From an uncultured Bacteroidales bacterium (GTDB lineage: Bacteria > Bacteroidota > Bacteroidia > Bacteroidales > P3), in assembly GCA_905234695.1 (NCBI GenBank), contig CAJOHZ010000006.1, positions 26,629 to 90,628 of the forward strand: a DNA stretch of 64,000 nucleotides, written 5' to 3'. Made by a program: the position numbers and the translations under genes. The notes under the pieces were generated by a model. It was given only the letters and a program-made list of their open reading frames with translations. It did no database searches and was not told the origin of the DNA. Positions 28,920-37,957 of this stretch are shown piece by piece (positions within the stretch are counted from its first letter, which is position 1; each line of letters opens with the position of its first letter).

Positions 28920-29540
28920 ATGATTACCAAGATATACCCCGACAACCCGAATCCTCGCGCAATCCTTCGCGTGGCCGACCTGCTGCAACAGGGCGGTATC
29001 GCCGTGGTGCCCACCGATACCCTCTATGCCTTTGTATGCAGCATGGAGTTCAAACAGTCGGTCGAGACCATTGCACAACTCAAAGGAATCTCGCTGAAGA
29101 AGGCTAAATACTCCTTGCTGTGCAGTTCCCTCAGCATGGTGTCAGAATATGTGCGGCCAATGGACAAGAGCCTCTTCGCCTTGTTGAAAGACTGCCTCCC
29201 GGGACCGTTCACCTTTATCATGAACGCCAACAACAACGTGCCCCGCAACTACCAAAACTCCAACAAAACCATCGGTGTCCGTTGTCCCGACAATTCCATC
29301 CTGCAAGCCATTATCGATGCCGTGGGATGCCCGCTGGTAGGCACCTCCGTACGTCGCGAGAACGAAGAACAGGAGCAGGAATACCTCACCGACCCCGAAC
29401 TGATACATGAACTCTTCGAATATCGCGTGGACATCGTGGTCGACGGAGGCATCGGCGACGATGAACCCTCCACGGTAGTGGACTGCTCGACAGGGGAGAT
29501 TGAAATTGTCCGTCAAGGAAAAGGAATACTAGACTTATGA
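28920..29540 (+). CDS. L-threonylcarbamoyladenylate synthase family protein (Sua5/YciO/YrdC)
   Basis: PRAILRVADLLQQGGIAVVPTDTLYAF...KGISLKKAKYSLLCSSLS; start moved from 28686 to ATG 28920, since the upstream part overlaps the divergent M64 gene and the promoter. Confidence 0.9.
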   Translation: MITKIYPDNPNPRAILRVADLLQQGGIAVVPTDTLYAFVCSMEFKQSVETIAQLKGISLKKAKYSLLCSSLSMVSEYVRPMDKSLFALLKDCLPGPFTFIMNANNNVPRNYQNSNKTIGVRCPDNSILQAIIDAVGCPLVGTSVRRENEEQEQEYLTDPELIHELFEYRVDIVVDGGIGDDEPSTVVDCSTGEIEIVRQGKGILDL

Positions 29541-30028
29541 AGATTACCATCAATAACAACGGAGACATCTACTCGGGCCCATGGGGATTCCTGGCGCAAG
29601 TCATCGTCCTGACGCTGGCCGTTATCCTCACCACCTACTTCCTGCCCGACACCATCGTGCGCGTCGACAGCCTCCCGACAGCCATCCTCACGGCAGTGGT
29701 TATCGCACTGCTCAACAACTTCATCCGTCCCATCCTCATTGTGCTGACCCTCCCCTTTTCCATTGTCACGATGGGGCTCTTTGTCTTTATCATCAACGCC
29801 GTCATCATCATGCTCGCTTCGAGCCTTGTCCCCAAATTCCATGTCAACGGATTTGGGGGCGCGCTGTTGTTCAGCCTGCTGCTCACGGCAGTGAACTACC
29901 TGCTCGAAATCCCCAATCGGATGATGCGTCGCCCCAAATACCAACACTCGGACAAACCCGTCCATGACAGCCATACCGACGATGACGGTTTCACCCCCTA
30001 CGAAGAAATAAAAGACGACACAGAATAA
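29537..30028 (+). CDS. Phage holin family (4-TMS) membrane protein
   Basis: Four hydrophobic segments, NNFIRPILIVLTLPFSIVTMGLFVFIINAVII; ATGA overlap with the previous gene. Confidence 0.75.
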   Translation: MKITINNNGDIYSGPWGFLAQVIVLTLAVILTTYFLPDTIVRVDSLPTAILTAVVIALLNNFIRPILIVLTLPFSIVTMGLFVFIINAVIIMLASSLVPKFHVNGFGGALLFSLLLTAVNYLLEIPNRMMRRPKYQHSDKPVHDSHTDDDGFTPYEEIKDDTE

Positions 30029-30070
30029 TTATACCCAGTTAATTACATCCATAAATTCCATTATCTCCCC

Positions 30071-30958
30071 ATGCAAATCATTTCCACCACCGCAGCCCTC
30101 ACCGCTGCCATAGACGAAGCAAAAAAAGCCCACAAGACCATCGGCTTGGTACCCACCATGGGAGCCCTCCACGAGGGACACCTCTCCCTCATCCGCCGTG
30201 CCCGCAAGGAAAACGACATGGTTGTGGTCAGCATCTTTGTCAACCCCATCCAGTTCAACAACAAGGAAGACCTCGCCAAGTACCCCCGCACCGTCGAAAA
30301 CGACTGCCAGTTGGTGGAGGAAACCGGTGCCGACATTGCCTTTACTCCTACTGTCGAGGAGATGTACCCCGACGGAGAGCCTAAAGTCACCTATCATTTC
30401 GGCCCCATCGAGGAGGTGATGGAAGGCCCCCGCCGTCCCGGTCACTTCTCGGGTGTCGCCGTCGTGGTGCGCCGCCTCTTCGACCTCACACAACCCACCC
30501 GCGCCTACTTCGGCGAGAAGGACTTCCAGCAGATTGCCATTATCCGCAACCTCTTGGAGCAAATCAAGTACCCCATCGAGCTGATACCATGTCCCATTGT
30601 GCGTGCCGACGACGGACTGGCACTCTCCAGTCGCAATATGCGCCTCTCCCCGGAAGCACGCGCCATCGCTCCCGAAATCTACGCCACCCTGCAACAGGCC
30701 GTTGAGATGTCAGAATACGAGGATGTCGACAGCGTCTGCACTTGGGTGGTGGACACCCTTGGTTCATTCCACGAAGTCAACGAGCTGCCCAACGGGTTGC
30801 GCTTCGAACCTGAATATTTTGAGATTGTGGACGACACCACCCTCCAACCCGTCGACGACTGGGAGGCTTCTCCCACAGGTATCGTGGGTTGCATTGCCGT
30901 ATGGCTCGACGGCGTCCGCCTCATCGATGTCATCCGCTTCCGTCCGGTGGCCGAATGA
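30071..30958 (+). CDS. panC: Pantoate--beta-alanine ligase
   Basis: TIGLVPTMGALHEGHLSLIRRAR...FVNPIQFN...DFQQ...SSRNMRLSPEAR. Confidence 0.97.
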   Translation: MQIISTTAALTAAIDEAKKAHKTIGLVPTMGALHEGHLSLIRRARKENDMVVVSIFVNPIQFNNKEDLAKYPRTVENDCQLVEETGADIAFTPTVEEMYPDGEPKVTYHFGPIEEVMEGPRRPGHFSGVAVVVRRLFDLTQPTRAYFGEKDFQQIAIIRNLLEQIKYPIELIPCPIVRADDGLALSSRNMRLSPEARAIAPEIYATLQQAVEMSEYEDVDSVCTWVVDTLGSFHEVNELPNGLRFEPEYFEIVDDTTLQPVDDWEASPTGIVGCIAVWLDGVRLIDVIRFRPVAE

Positions 30959-31905
30959 ACCTCTACATCCTGCTTTATAAAACCCTCTTCCCGGAGAAAT
31001 ACCGCAGCTACCTCCAAAGAGCTGGCGGCGATGTCGACATGTGCCATGAAACTCTCCTCCACGGCACCTTCTATGAGGAATACGAAGCCTACGGATTTGC
31101 CTTGAAGAACGAGGCCGAGCGTCGCGAATATCTTACCGACGCCGTGCGCGACAGAATCTGCCGCCGTGTCAACAGCCGACAAGGTAACCGTATTGTCACC
31201 GACAAATATTCCACTTACACCATACTCCATCGGTTTTACCACCGCAAAGTATGGCTATTGAACAGCAAGGCGAATCTTGACGAGATAATCCGTGCCGGCA
31301 TGGATAGCGGACAATTGGTGGCCAAGCCTGCCGACAACTGCGGAGGGCGTGGAGTGGAACTCCTCACCGCCACCTCTGAAGAGGAATGGCGACATCTGCT
31401 GGCCGACAAACAAGGCATGATGATTGAGGAGTGCATCCAACAAGTCCAGGATATGGCCCGGTGGAACCCTTCATCCGTCAACACCATCCGTATGAACACT
31501 TTCCGCCACAAGGATTCCGTGCGGGTCTTCACCGCATTCATCCGCACAGGCCGCAAGGGGAGTTTTGTGGACAACGGCCTGCAGGGCGGCCTCTTCGCTT
31601 CTATCGACACCGACTCGGGCGTTATCTTCACCGATGGCTACGACGAGAAATGCGTCGCCCATGCCGTCCACCCCGACAGCGGCGTACCCTACAAAGGAGT
31701 AGCCCTCCCCCGCTGGGACGAGGCTGTCGCCCTCGCCAAGGAGATGGCGCTGGCCATGCCCGGCATGACCTATATCGGATGGGACTTGGCTTTAACCGCC
31801 GAGGGCTGGGAACCCGTCGAGGCCAACCGCGGCGAGTTCATTGCCCAGCAAATCACCCAAGGCCGCGGCCTCCGCAGAGAATTCGAGCACACCTGCGGAC
31901 TTTAA
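30955..31905 (+). CDS. Sugar-transfer-associated ATP-grasp family protein
   Basis: KPADNCGGRGVELL...NTIRMNTFRH...GLQGGLFASID...GWDLALTAEGWEPVEANRG; start moved to ATG 30955 (ATGA overlap with panC). Confidence 0.75.
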   Translation: MNLYILLYKTLFPEKYRSYLQRAGGDVDMCHETLLHGTFYEEYEAYGFALKNEAERREYLTDAVRDRICRRVNSRQGNRIVTDKYSTYTILHRFYHRKVWLLNSKANLDEIIRAGMDSGQLVAKPADNCGGRGVELLTATSEEEWRHLLADKQGMMIEECIQQVQDMARWNPSSVNTIRMNTFRHKDSVRVFTAFIRTGRKGSFVDNGLQGGLFASIDTDSGVIFTDGYDEKCVAHAVHPDSGVPYKGVALPRWDEAVALAKEMALAMPGMTYIGWDLALTAEGWEPVEANRGEFIAQQITQGRGLRREFEHTCGL

Positions 31906-31910
31906 CCCCT

Positions 31911-32744
31911 TTATTTTATCATCCAGCTGAGGCCCACGAGGCCATGGAGGCGATCGAGGATGCCTACCTCTTTTCCAAAACCTGCTTGTATGCCCACTTG
32001 GAAATAAAGCTGAAGATTGTCGTTAAGTTGACGGCGCACCTCCGTATAAGAAGAAAATACATGGGCACTGTTGCGATTGCTGATGCCAAAGCCCAACATC
32101 ATGCCCTCAGAAATGATGTCCCATAGATGAATAGAGTAGTCTATCTGACCGACGAAATTGATGTAGTCGTCAGTGCTGTAACGATTCCATGAGTAGCCCA
32201 GCGAGTAATCCAGAAGCCAACTCTGGCCAAGGCGATTGCGGAATTGAAAACCTATCTGAGGCTGCACCAGAGAACTCCATTCCTCGTCGAAGGGGTGCTG
32301 ATCAAACGAATTGGAGACATAGGTGTAGAAAGAAGTCTGCGGCAGCCAGCCTTTACCCTCGTTGAGTAGGAGTTTGGCACCTATTGACGGGGTAATGCCC
32401 GTGGTGTTGTGGAAACGATGGTTTGCTTTATCAAAAGTGTTGTACCGCCCTTCGAGGTCGAGAGTTAACTCGGCACGACTGCCTATACCAAAGCGGAATC
32501 CAGTGGCGAGGCCAAAACTGTGGCTGTTGTATCGGTATACACCGAGGTTGCTCCCATCGTGTAAATACTCGATGCTGTTGTTCCATTGGATGCGACCTGC
32601 ACCCAGCACGTTGGGCCCCGTAGTGGAGACAAGGGGGTTGACCGTGTCGTTCTGCGCCGTGGCAGTGGTCACAATGGCCATGAAGCCAACGAATACAATA
32701 GTCATAAGGGGGGATTTGCTGATGCAAAAGAAAGTCTTTTTCAT
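31911..32744 (-). CDS. Outer-membrane beta-barrel / transporter-like protein
   Basis: Signal-like N-terminus, then alternating barrel-like strands (GAGRIQWNNSIEYLHDGSNLGVYRYNSHSFGLATGFRFGIGSRAELTLDLEG). Confidence 0.65.
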   Translation of the reverse strand: MKKTFFCISKSPLMTIVFVGFMAIVTTATAQNDTVNPLVSTTGPNVLGAGRIQWNNSIEYLHDGSNLGVYRYNSHSFGLATGFRFGIGSRAELTLDLEGRYNTFDKANHRFHNTTGITPSIGAKLLLNEGKGWLPQTSFYTYVSNSFDQHPFDEEWSSLVQPQIGFQFRNRLGQSWLLDYSLGYSWNRYSTDDYINFVGQIDYSIHLWDIISEGMMLGFGISNRNSAHVFSSYTEVRRQLNDNLQLYFQVGIQAGFGKEVGILDRLHGLVGLSWMIK

Positions 32745-32773
32745 AGTATCTCAATTAATTCCATTTATTCCGA

Positions 32774-33511
32774 TTACAAGAACATCGTCACCCCCGAAGT
32801 ATATATCTTCTCACCCGACGTGGGGTCTGTGTAGGTCGGCAGGAGGTTCGTAAAGAAGCGGATGCCATGGGTCAAACCCAGCAGACCTGTAGAGACAGAG
32901 AATCCCACCTCTACCTTCCACGGGTTCATTGCATTGAGGTCCGAGCGATAGCCACCAGTGCTCCTATCGTTGCCATTAGGAGTGATGGTGATGTCATCAA
33001 TATTGATATACTGTGTCACGGCATAAGCAGCGAAAATGTCAAAGGCGATGCCGAGGCGTTTCTTGTCCTGCGCCCAGGGGTACCACTTCACCTCGATGGG
33101 GATTCCAATGTAGCTTCGGTAGGCATAGGCCTTCAGGGTGGCCGTGGTGGGTGTCTGGTTGAACCGGAGGCCGTACTCCTCGTATGGCTCCTCAAAACGC
33201 CACTCACTGAGGACGGGCTCAACAGCATAGTAGAGAGGGTCCCAGTTAAAGTCATAGCGCAAGCCCGAGGAGAGTTTCCAGTGGGGCGCGACGTCCCAGT
33301 TCACCAAAAGGGGAAGTTGCACCATAAAGCCGTGATGGGAATAATAGGGCGACATGTCGTTACCGTTGGCGTACAGCGTCGCCCCCGCCGAGACACCGAG
33401 AGTGAGGGTGAACCCTTGGCGGGAGGTATCGCCTACGGAGAGACTATCATTTTGTGCCTGGCTGCCGACAACGAAGCAGAGGGTCGCGAGGAAAATGGTA
33501 AGGCGTTTCAT
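32774..33511 (-). CDS. Hypothetical outer-membrane beta-barrel protein
   Basis: Signal peptide MKRLTIFLATLCFVVGSQAQ; barrel-like repeats. Confidence 0.65.
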   Translation of the reverse strand: MKRLTIFLATLCFVVGSQAQNDSLSVGDTSRQGFTLTLGVSAGATLYANGNDMSPYYSHHGFMVQLPLLVNWDVAPHWKLSSGLRYDFNWDPLYYAVEPVLSEWRFEEPYEEYGLRFNQTPTTATLKAYAYRSYIGIPIEVKWYPWAQDKKRLGIAFDIFAAYAVTQYINIDDITITPNGNDRSTGGYRSDLNAMNPWKVEVGFSVSTGLLGLTHGIRFFTNLLPTYTDPTSGEKIYTSGVTMFL

Positions 33512-33533
33512 GGTATTCGGTTATTATGGATTA

Positions 33534-34247
33534 CTAAATCAAACGAAAAGAAAGGGTGTTATCCTCCATAAGGTCGGGTTCGGTGAAAAGAATCTGGAAG
33601 AAACTACGGTGACGGGGCTCTTTGACCTGCTCATCTGGTGTTTTCCGGAATTCAGCACGTTGGGGCTCCGCTTGCGGAATTTCTTCTTTGACGGAAGCAT
33701 ACTCCTCCGTCTCAGTGAACGGCGTGACTATGTCCTCTTCTTTAACGGGGGAGGATTCCTCCTTCACCGTCTCTGCAAAATCCTTGTTGTCTACATAATC
33801 AATCACAGGAAGTGTCTCGATGTCAGGTATTACATCTTCTGTTACTGTAACTTGGGCGAGTTGTGCGGCTATCGGTTTTTCTTTGGTGGGCACTCCCCTC
33901 TTTGTAACTGCGGTATGGCTGGTGAGTGCCACCATCGGTTGCGGGGCTTCCTGTACTGCGGGAATAGCATTCTGGGCAACCAGTGTTGACTCATCTTTCT
34001 GCCCTGTAGTGGGATGCAATGGGTCGTCATGTAACTCGAAGAGCACCAAAACGAAGAACAACAGGCAGGCGGCAGCGGAAAAGCCGACCATCCAAAGGCG
34101 CACAGTACGTCGTTTGGCGGCATGTTCTTGGGCGGCCATCTGTTCTATCATCTCAGACAACTGCTGCTGGCGGCGGGCATCACGGCCGGCATGCTCCACC
34201 GAGGCAAGCAATTCTTCGAGACCGGGGGAATTAATAGACTTTTTCAT
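33534..34247 (-). CDS. Single-TM protein, candidate anti-sigma/regulatory protein
   Basis: Cytoplasmic N-terminus, one TM (LWMVGFSAAACLLFFVLVLFEL), acidic C-terminus; overlaps the 3' end of the ECF sigma gene; start placed at CAT 34245-34247. Confidence 0.5.
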   Translation of the reverse strand: MKKSINSPGLEELLASVEHAGRDARRQQQLSEMIEQMAAQEHAAKRRTVRLWMVGFSAAACLLFFVLVLFELHDDPLHPTTGQKDESTLVAQNAIPAVQEAPQPMVALTSHTAVTKRGVPTKEKPIAAQLAQVTVTEDVIPDIETLPVIDYVDNKDFAETVKEESSPVKEEDIVTPFTETEEYASVKEEIPQAEPQRAEFRKTPDEQVKEPRHRSFFQILFTEPDLMEDNTLSFRLI

Positions 34248-34725
34248 ATTGCAGAATCCTTTCTTTAAGGGTCGTATAGGCACGGGACAGGAGGGTATAG
34301 ACATTCCCCTCATTGATATTCATGGCACGGGCGATATGTTGCGTATCCGCAGCGTCGAAATGTTTCATACGCACCGCCTGTGCCTGACGCTCAGGCAACT
34401 GGTCAATAAGTTCCATTGCCAATTTTAAGCGGGAATCCTCTTCGGGTGTAGGGTCGGCGAGGCTCATCCGCTCATCAATATACACCGTCGGGCGACGTTT
34501 CCGTAAAACATCCACGCAACGACGTTTCACCATGGTAATGCACCACGCCTCGCGGTTGACCACCTTGTTGAGTTTCTCACGGTCATTCCATAAGGAAACA
34601 AAACAATCCTGCACCACATCGGCAGCCTCCTGCTCGTTCCCCAGCAAATGCTCCGCCATGCGTTGCATGGCAGGCTGCAAAGGAAGATAGTCGGCGGTGA
34701 ATTGTTTTGCTTCTTTGTTCATCAT
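34231..34725 (-). CDS. ECF-type RNA polymerase sigma factor
   Basis: Sigma-70 region 2 (EQEAADVVQDCFVSLWNDREKL...REAWCITMVKRRCVDVLRK) and region 4 (LPERQAQAVRMKHFDAADTQHIARAMNINEGNVYTLLSRAYTTLKE). Confidence 0.92.
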   Translation of the reverse strand: MMNKEAKQFTADYLPLQPAMQRMAEHLLGNEQEAADVVQDCFVSLWNDREKLNKVVNREAWCITMVKRRCVDVLRKRRPTVYIDERMSLADPTPEEDSRLKLAMELIDQLPERQAQAVRMKHFDAADTQHIARAMNINEGNVYTLLSRAYTTLKERILQYEKVY

Positions 34726-34831
34726 GAAACTGATGTTTCTGTGATGTAGTCGCACAAGGAGGCGAAATCTTACACGACCCCAAGATAAAAAAACAAAAAT
34801 CCAGTCTTACTAGCTATACTAGAAGACCCAG

Positions 34832-35251
34832 TCAATCTACAAAAGCTTCTAATGCGTAGCGGTAGCCTTCCAAACCGAGGCCGCAAATGACCCCTTGGCA
34901 TACCTCGCTCAGCAGCGAATGGCGGCGGAACTCCTCTCGGGCATAGATATTGCTGATATGCACCTCTATCACCGGCGTAGTGATGGCGGCCACGGCATCG
35001 CGGATAGCCACACTGGTATGGCTATAGCCGCCGGCATTGAGAATGATACCGTTGGCCGTAAAGCCCACCTCTTGCAGGCGATTGATAATTTCCCCCTCTA
35101 CATTGCTCTGATAATAACCGATCTCCACCTCGGGGAACTGCGCCCGCAATCTCGCCACCATCTCCTCCATCGTTGTATGCCCATAAATCTCCGGCTCCCT
35201 GTGTCCTATGAGGTTCAAGCTCGGCCCGTTGATGATTTCAATCTTTTTCAT
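34832..35251 (-). CDS. aroQ: Type II 3-dehydroquinate dehydratase
   Basis: IINGPSLNLIGHREPEIYG; IILNAGGYSHTSVAIRDAV; EVHISNIYAREEFRRHS. Confidence 0.96.
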   Translation of the reverse strand: MKKIEIINGPSLNLIGHREPEIYGHTTMEEMVARLRAQFPEVEIGYYQSNVEGEIINRLQEVGFTANGIILNAGGYSHTSVAIRDAVAAITTPVIEVHISNIYAREEFRRHSLLSEVCQGVICGLGLEGYRYALEAFVD

Positions 35252-35289
35252 GCCTCAATAACGTGGTCCTCGCGGTTTTATTGTATAAA

Positions 35290-35328
35290 AAGCAGCCAGC
35301 CGCCCCGATGGAGCGGCCGGCTGTAGTC
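35290..35328 (-). terminator. Rho-independent terminator downstream of gdhA
   Basis: Minus strand reads CAGCCGGCCGCTCCATCGGGGCGGCTGGCTGCTTTTT. Confidence 0.8.
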
Positions 35329-35374
35329 TATGAGGTTTGAACCACTGGCAAAATGCCAGCGGAAGCTCTCAGAA

Positions 35375-36718
35375 TTAGATGATACCCTGAGCAACCATAG
35401 CCTTGGCAACGCGCATGAAGCCGGCGATGTTGGCACCCTTCACATAGTTGATGGTACCGTCAGCCATACGGCCGTGCTCAACGCACATGTCATAGATGTT
35501 GTTCATGATGGTGTGGAGGTTCTTGTCGACCTCTTCAGCAGTCCAGTTGCGGTGCTCAGCATTCTGGCAGATTTCGAGACCAGAGGTGGCAACACCACCG
35601 GCGTTGACAGCCTTACCGGGGCCGAAGGGGATCTTGGCACCCTGGAAGGTGGCGATAGCGCCGGGCTGGCAGCCCATGTTGGAGACCTCAGCCACATACT
35701 TCACGCCATTGGCGATAAGTTCCTTGGCATCCTCCTCAGCGAGCTCGTTCTGGAAAGCGCAGGGGCAAGCGATGTCGCACTTCACGCTCCAAGCCTTCTT
35801 ACCGGCGGTGAACTTGGCCTTGCCGGGGAATTTGTCGGCCATATCCTGAACCTTGTTACGGTTGCTGGCACGCATATCGAGCATGTAGTCGATCATCTCC
35901 TTGGTGATACCGTCGGCGATTTCGCAGACACCATCGGGGCCGCTGATAGCGACGACCTTGGCACCCAGCTCGGTGGCCTTGATGGCGGCACCCCAAGCCA
36001 CGTTACCGAAGCCGGAGAGGGCGATGCGCTTGCCTTCCATCTTGTCACCTTTTTCCTTCACCATGCGCTCGACATAGTAGATAGCGCCGAAACCAGTGGC
36101 CTCGGGACGGATGAGGGAACCACCCCAGCCGTAGCTCTTGCCGGTCAGAGCACCAGTGCTGTGCTCGCGGGCCAGTTTCTTGTACATACCGTACATGTAA
36201 CCGATTTCGCGGCCGCCGACACCCACGTCACCTGCGGGGCTGTCTTGATCGGGACCGATATTGCGCCAGAGTTCATAGACGAAGGCCTGGCAGAAACGCA
36301 TGATTTCAGCGTCGCTCTTTCCAACGGGGTCGAAATCGGCACCACCCTTACCACCGCCGAGAGGCAGCATGGTGAGGCTGTTCTTGAAGATCTGCTCGAA
36401 ACCGAGGAACTTCAGCATGGACTCGTTCACCTTCGGGTGGAAGCGGAGACCGCCTTTGTAGGCACCGAGGGCGGCGTTGTACTGCACGCGGTAGCCAAGG
36501 TTCACCTGGGTCTGACCCTTATCGTCAACCCAAACGACGCGGAACTTGAAGATACGGTCGGGCTCGACAATGCGCTCAACAATCTTGTTGGCTTCGAACT
36601 CGGGGTGTTTGTTGTATTCTTCCTCGATGGTTTCCAAAACCTCGCGGACAGCCTGCAAGTACTCGTTTTCGCCCGGATGTTTGGCTTCCAGGTTAGCCAT
36701 AATTTCGTTTACTTTCAT
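35375..36718 (-). CDS. gdhA: Glutamate dehydrogenase
   Basis: GGLRFHPKVNESMLKFLGFEQIFKNSLTMLPLGGGKGGADFDP; PAGDVGVGGREIGYMYG. Confidence 0.97.
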   Translation of the reverse strand: MKVNEIMANLEAKHPGENEYLQAVREVLETIEEEYNKHPEFEANKIVERIVEPDRIFKFRVVWVDDKGQTQVNLGYRVQYNAALGAYKGGLRFHPKVNESMLKFLGFEQIFKNSLTMLPLGGGKGGADFDPVGKSDAEIMRFCQAFVYELWRNIGPDQDSPAGDVGVGGREIGYMYGMYKKLAREHSTGALTGKSYGWGGSLIRPEATGFGAIYYVERMVKEKGDKMEGKRIALSGFGNVAWGAAIKATELGAKVVAISGPDGVCEIADGITKEMIDYMLDMRASNRNKVQDMADKFPGKAKFTAGKKAWSVKCDIACPCAFQNELAEEDAKELIANGVKYVAEVSNMGCQPGAIATFQGAKIPFGPGKAVNAGGVATSGLEICQNAEHRNWTAEEVDKNLHTIMNNIYDMCVEHGRMADGTINYVKGANIAGFMRVAKAMVAQGII

Positions 36719-36764
36719 GGTATTGAATGTTTTATATTAAACAATGTGTTTTTGTTTGTGACAA

Positions 36765-36772
36765 CAAATGTA
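36765..36772 (-). promoter_or_regulatory. -7 promoter box TACATTTG for gdhA
   Basis: Reverse complement CAAATGTA matches TAnnTTTG. Confidence 0.6.
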
Positions 36773-36940
36773 CGATATTATTTTGAAACAAAGAAATATT
36801 TTTTCATCTTTTCCCCATTTTCCATCCAACAATCTCTTTTCCAGCTATCTGGAAATAGCTTTTCGAATTCCGGCACAAACACTCCCCGCAGGCCTTCCCG
36901 GCCTGTGGAAATTCATCTTTCAAAACAAAAAACAGGGAAA

Positions 36941-37750
36941 TCAGAGGTAGCAGGTGGAGACGAAATTCTGGATGCGGGGCTTCACATAGTCGCGCTCTTC
37001 GAGGTGCGCCATGTGCGCCACATTGTCCAGCAGCAATATCTCCGCATGATGGGCCACCATGGCCTGCGAAACCGCCAGTTCCAGCGGAATCCGCGGGTCG
37101 TTCTTACCATAGATGAACATCGATGGTACCTCCAGTTTTTGCAGCACATGCACCCGTGAGGGCCGCTGCGCCATGCCACGCTGGGCGGCAATGATGCTCT
37201 CCGCCTTGGTCTCCAGGCACTGGTCCTGCAGGTCTTTTATCTCCTGCGCCATTGTTGTCCGCTTGCTGATGTCGAACAGCGGCGGGATAAAGCCCACGAT
37301 ATAGCCCGCACGGTTGCGGTTCACCTGCTCGCAGGTGGCCATGCGGCGCTCAATAATTGCCTCGGTGTCGGCCATGGCGTGGGAATGCAGCAGACCCAGC
37401 CCACGCAGATGGTGCGGATAGGCCTCGGCAAAGGCCAATGCCACATAGCCTCCCATAGAATGCCCCACCATCACACACTGCTCCACGCCGGCATCGTCGA
37501 GAACGGCCTTGACAGCCGCAGCCATGAAGTCCATCGTATGCACATCGTCGAACATCTCACTGTAGCCGTGGCCAGGCAAATCAATCGACAACACATGCAT
37601 TGTCCGCATGTAGGAAAGGATGTACGAACTCCAGATATCCAGGCTCTGCATATAGCCGTGGAGCAGCACAAGTGTCGGGATATGCTCCCTCCCTTCATCT
37701 CGATAATGAAGTGTATGTCCCTCAAAAACAATTGTTTTATGCTGTTCCAT
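36941..37750 (-). CDS. Alpha/beta hydrolase
   Basis: LVLLHGYMQSLDIW, VMVGHSMGGYVALAFAEAYP, C-terminal H in DNVAHMAHLEE. Confidence 0.9.
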   Translation of the reverse strand: MEQHKTIVFEGHTLHYRDEGREHIPTLVLLHGYMQSLDIWSSYILSYMRTMHVLSIDLPGHGYSEMFDDVHTMDFMAAAVKAVLDDAGVEQCVMVGHSMGGYVALAFAEAYPHHLRGLGLLHSHAMADTEAIIERRMATCEQVNRNRAGYIVGFIPPLFDISKRTTMAQEIKDLQDQCLETKAESIIAAQRGMAQRPSRVHVLQKLEVPSMFIYGKNDPRIPLELAVSQAMVAHHAEILLLDNVAHMAHLEERDYVKPRIQNFVSTCYL

Positions 37751-37778
37751 CAGGCAAATTCTCGATTATTTTCCAAAG

Positions 37779-37786
37779 CAAAGATA
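37779..37786 (-). promoter_or_regulatory. -7 promoter box TATCTTTG for alpha/beta hydrolase gene
   Basis: Reverse complement CAAAGATA. Confidence 0.6.
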
Positions 37787-37877
37787 CATTTTTTTTCTTC
37801 CCCGTAGGGGGTTATTGCAAAAAAAAAATACCCAGCCGTCTGTTGATAACCCTCTTCGGGTGATTTGCTTGCTGCCC

Positions 37878-37919
37878 AAAAAGCGAAGAGGGCACCCTGC
37901 ATCGCAGGGCACCCTCTTG
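37878..37919 (-). terminator. Rho-independent terminator downstream of rpsA
   Basis: Minus strand AAGAGGGTGCCCTGCGATGCAGGGTGCCCTCTTCGCTTTTT. Confidence 0.85.
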
Positions 37920-37957
37920 GTCGTAGAAGTGTATCGGACAAGCCGAAGAGCGTTGTA

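Noticed and set aside
29537-30028. Prophage remnant suggested by holin-family similarity
   Set aside because: 4-TMS holin-superfamily proteins are widespread chromosomal proteins; no other phage gene is nearby.
30889-30954. N-terminal extension of the ATP-grasp ORF
   Set aside because: Lies in panC in another frame; ATG 30955 fits the ATGA overlap.
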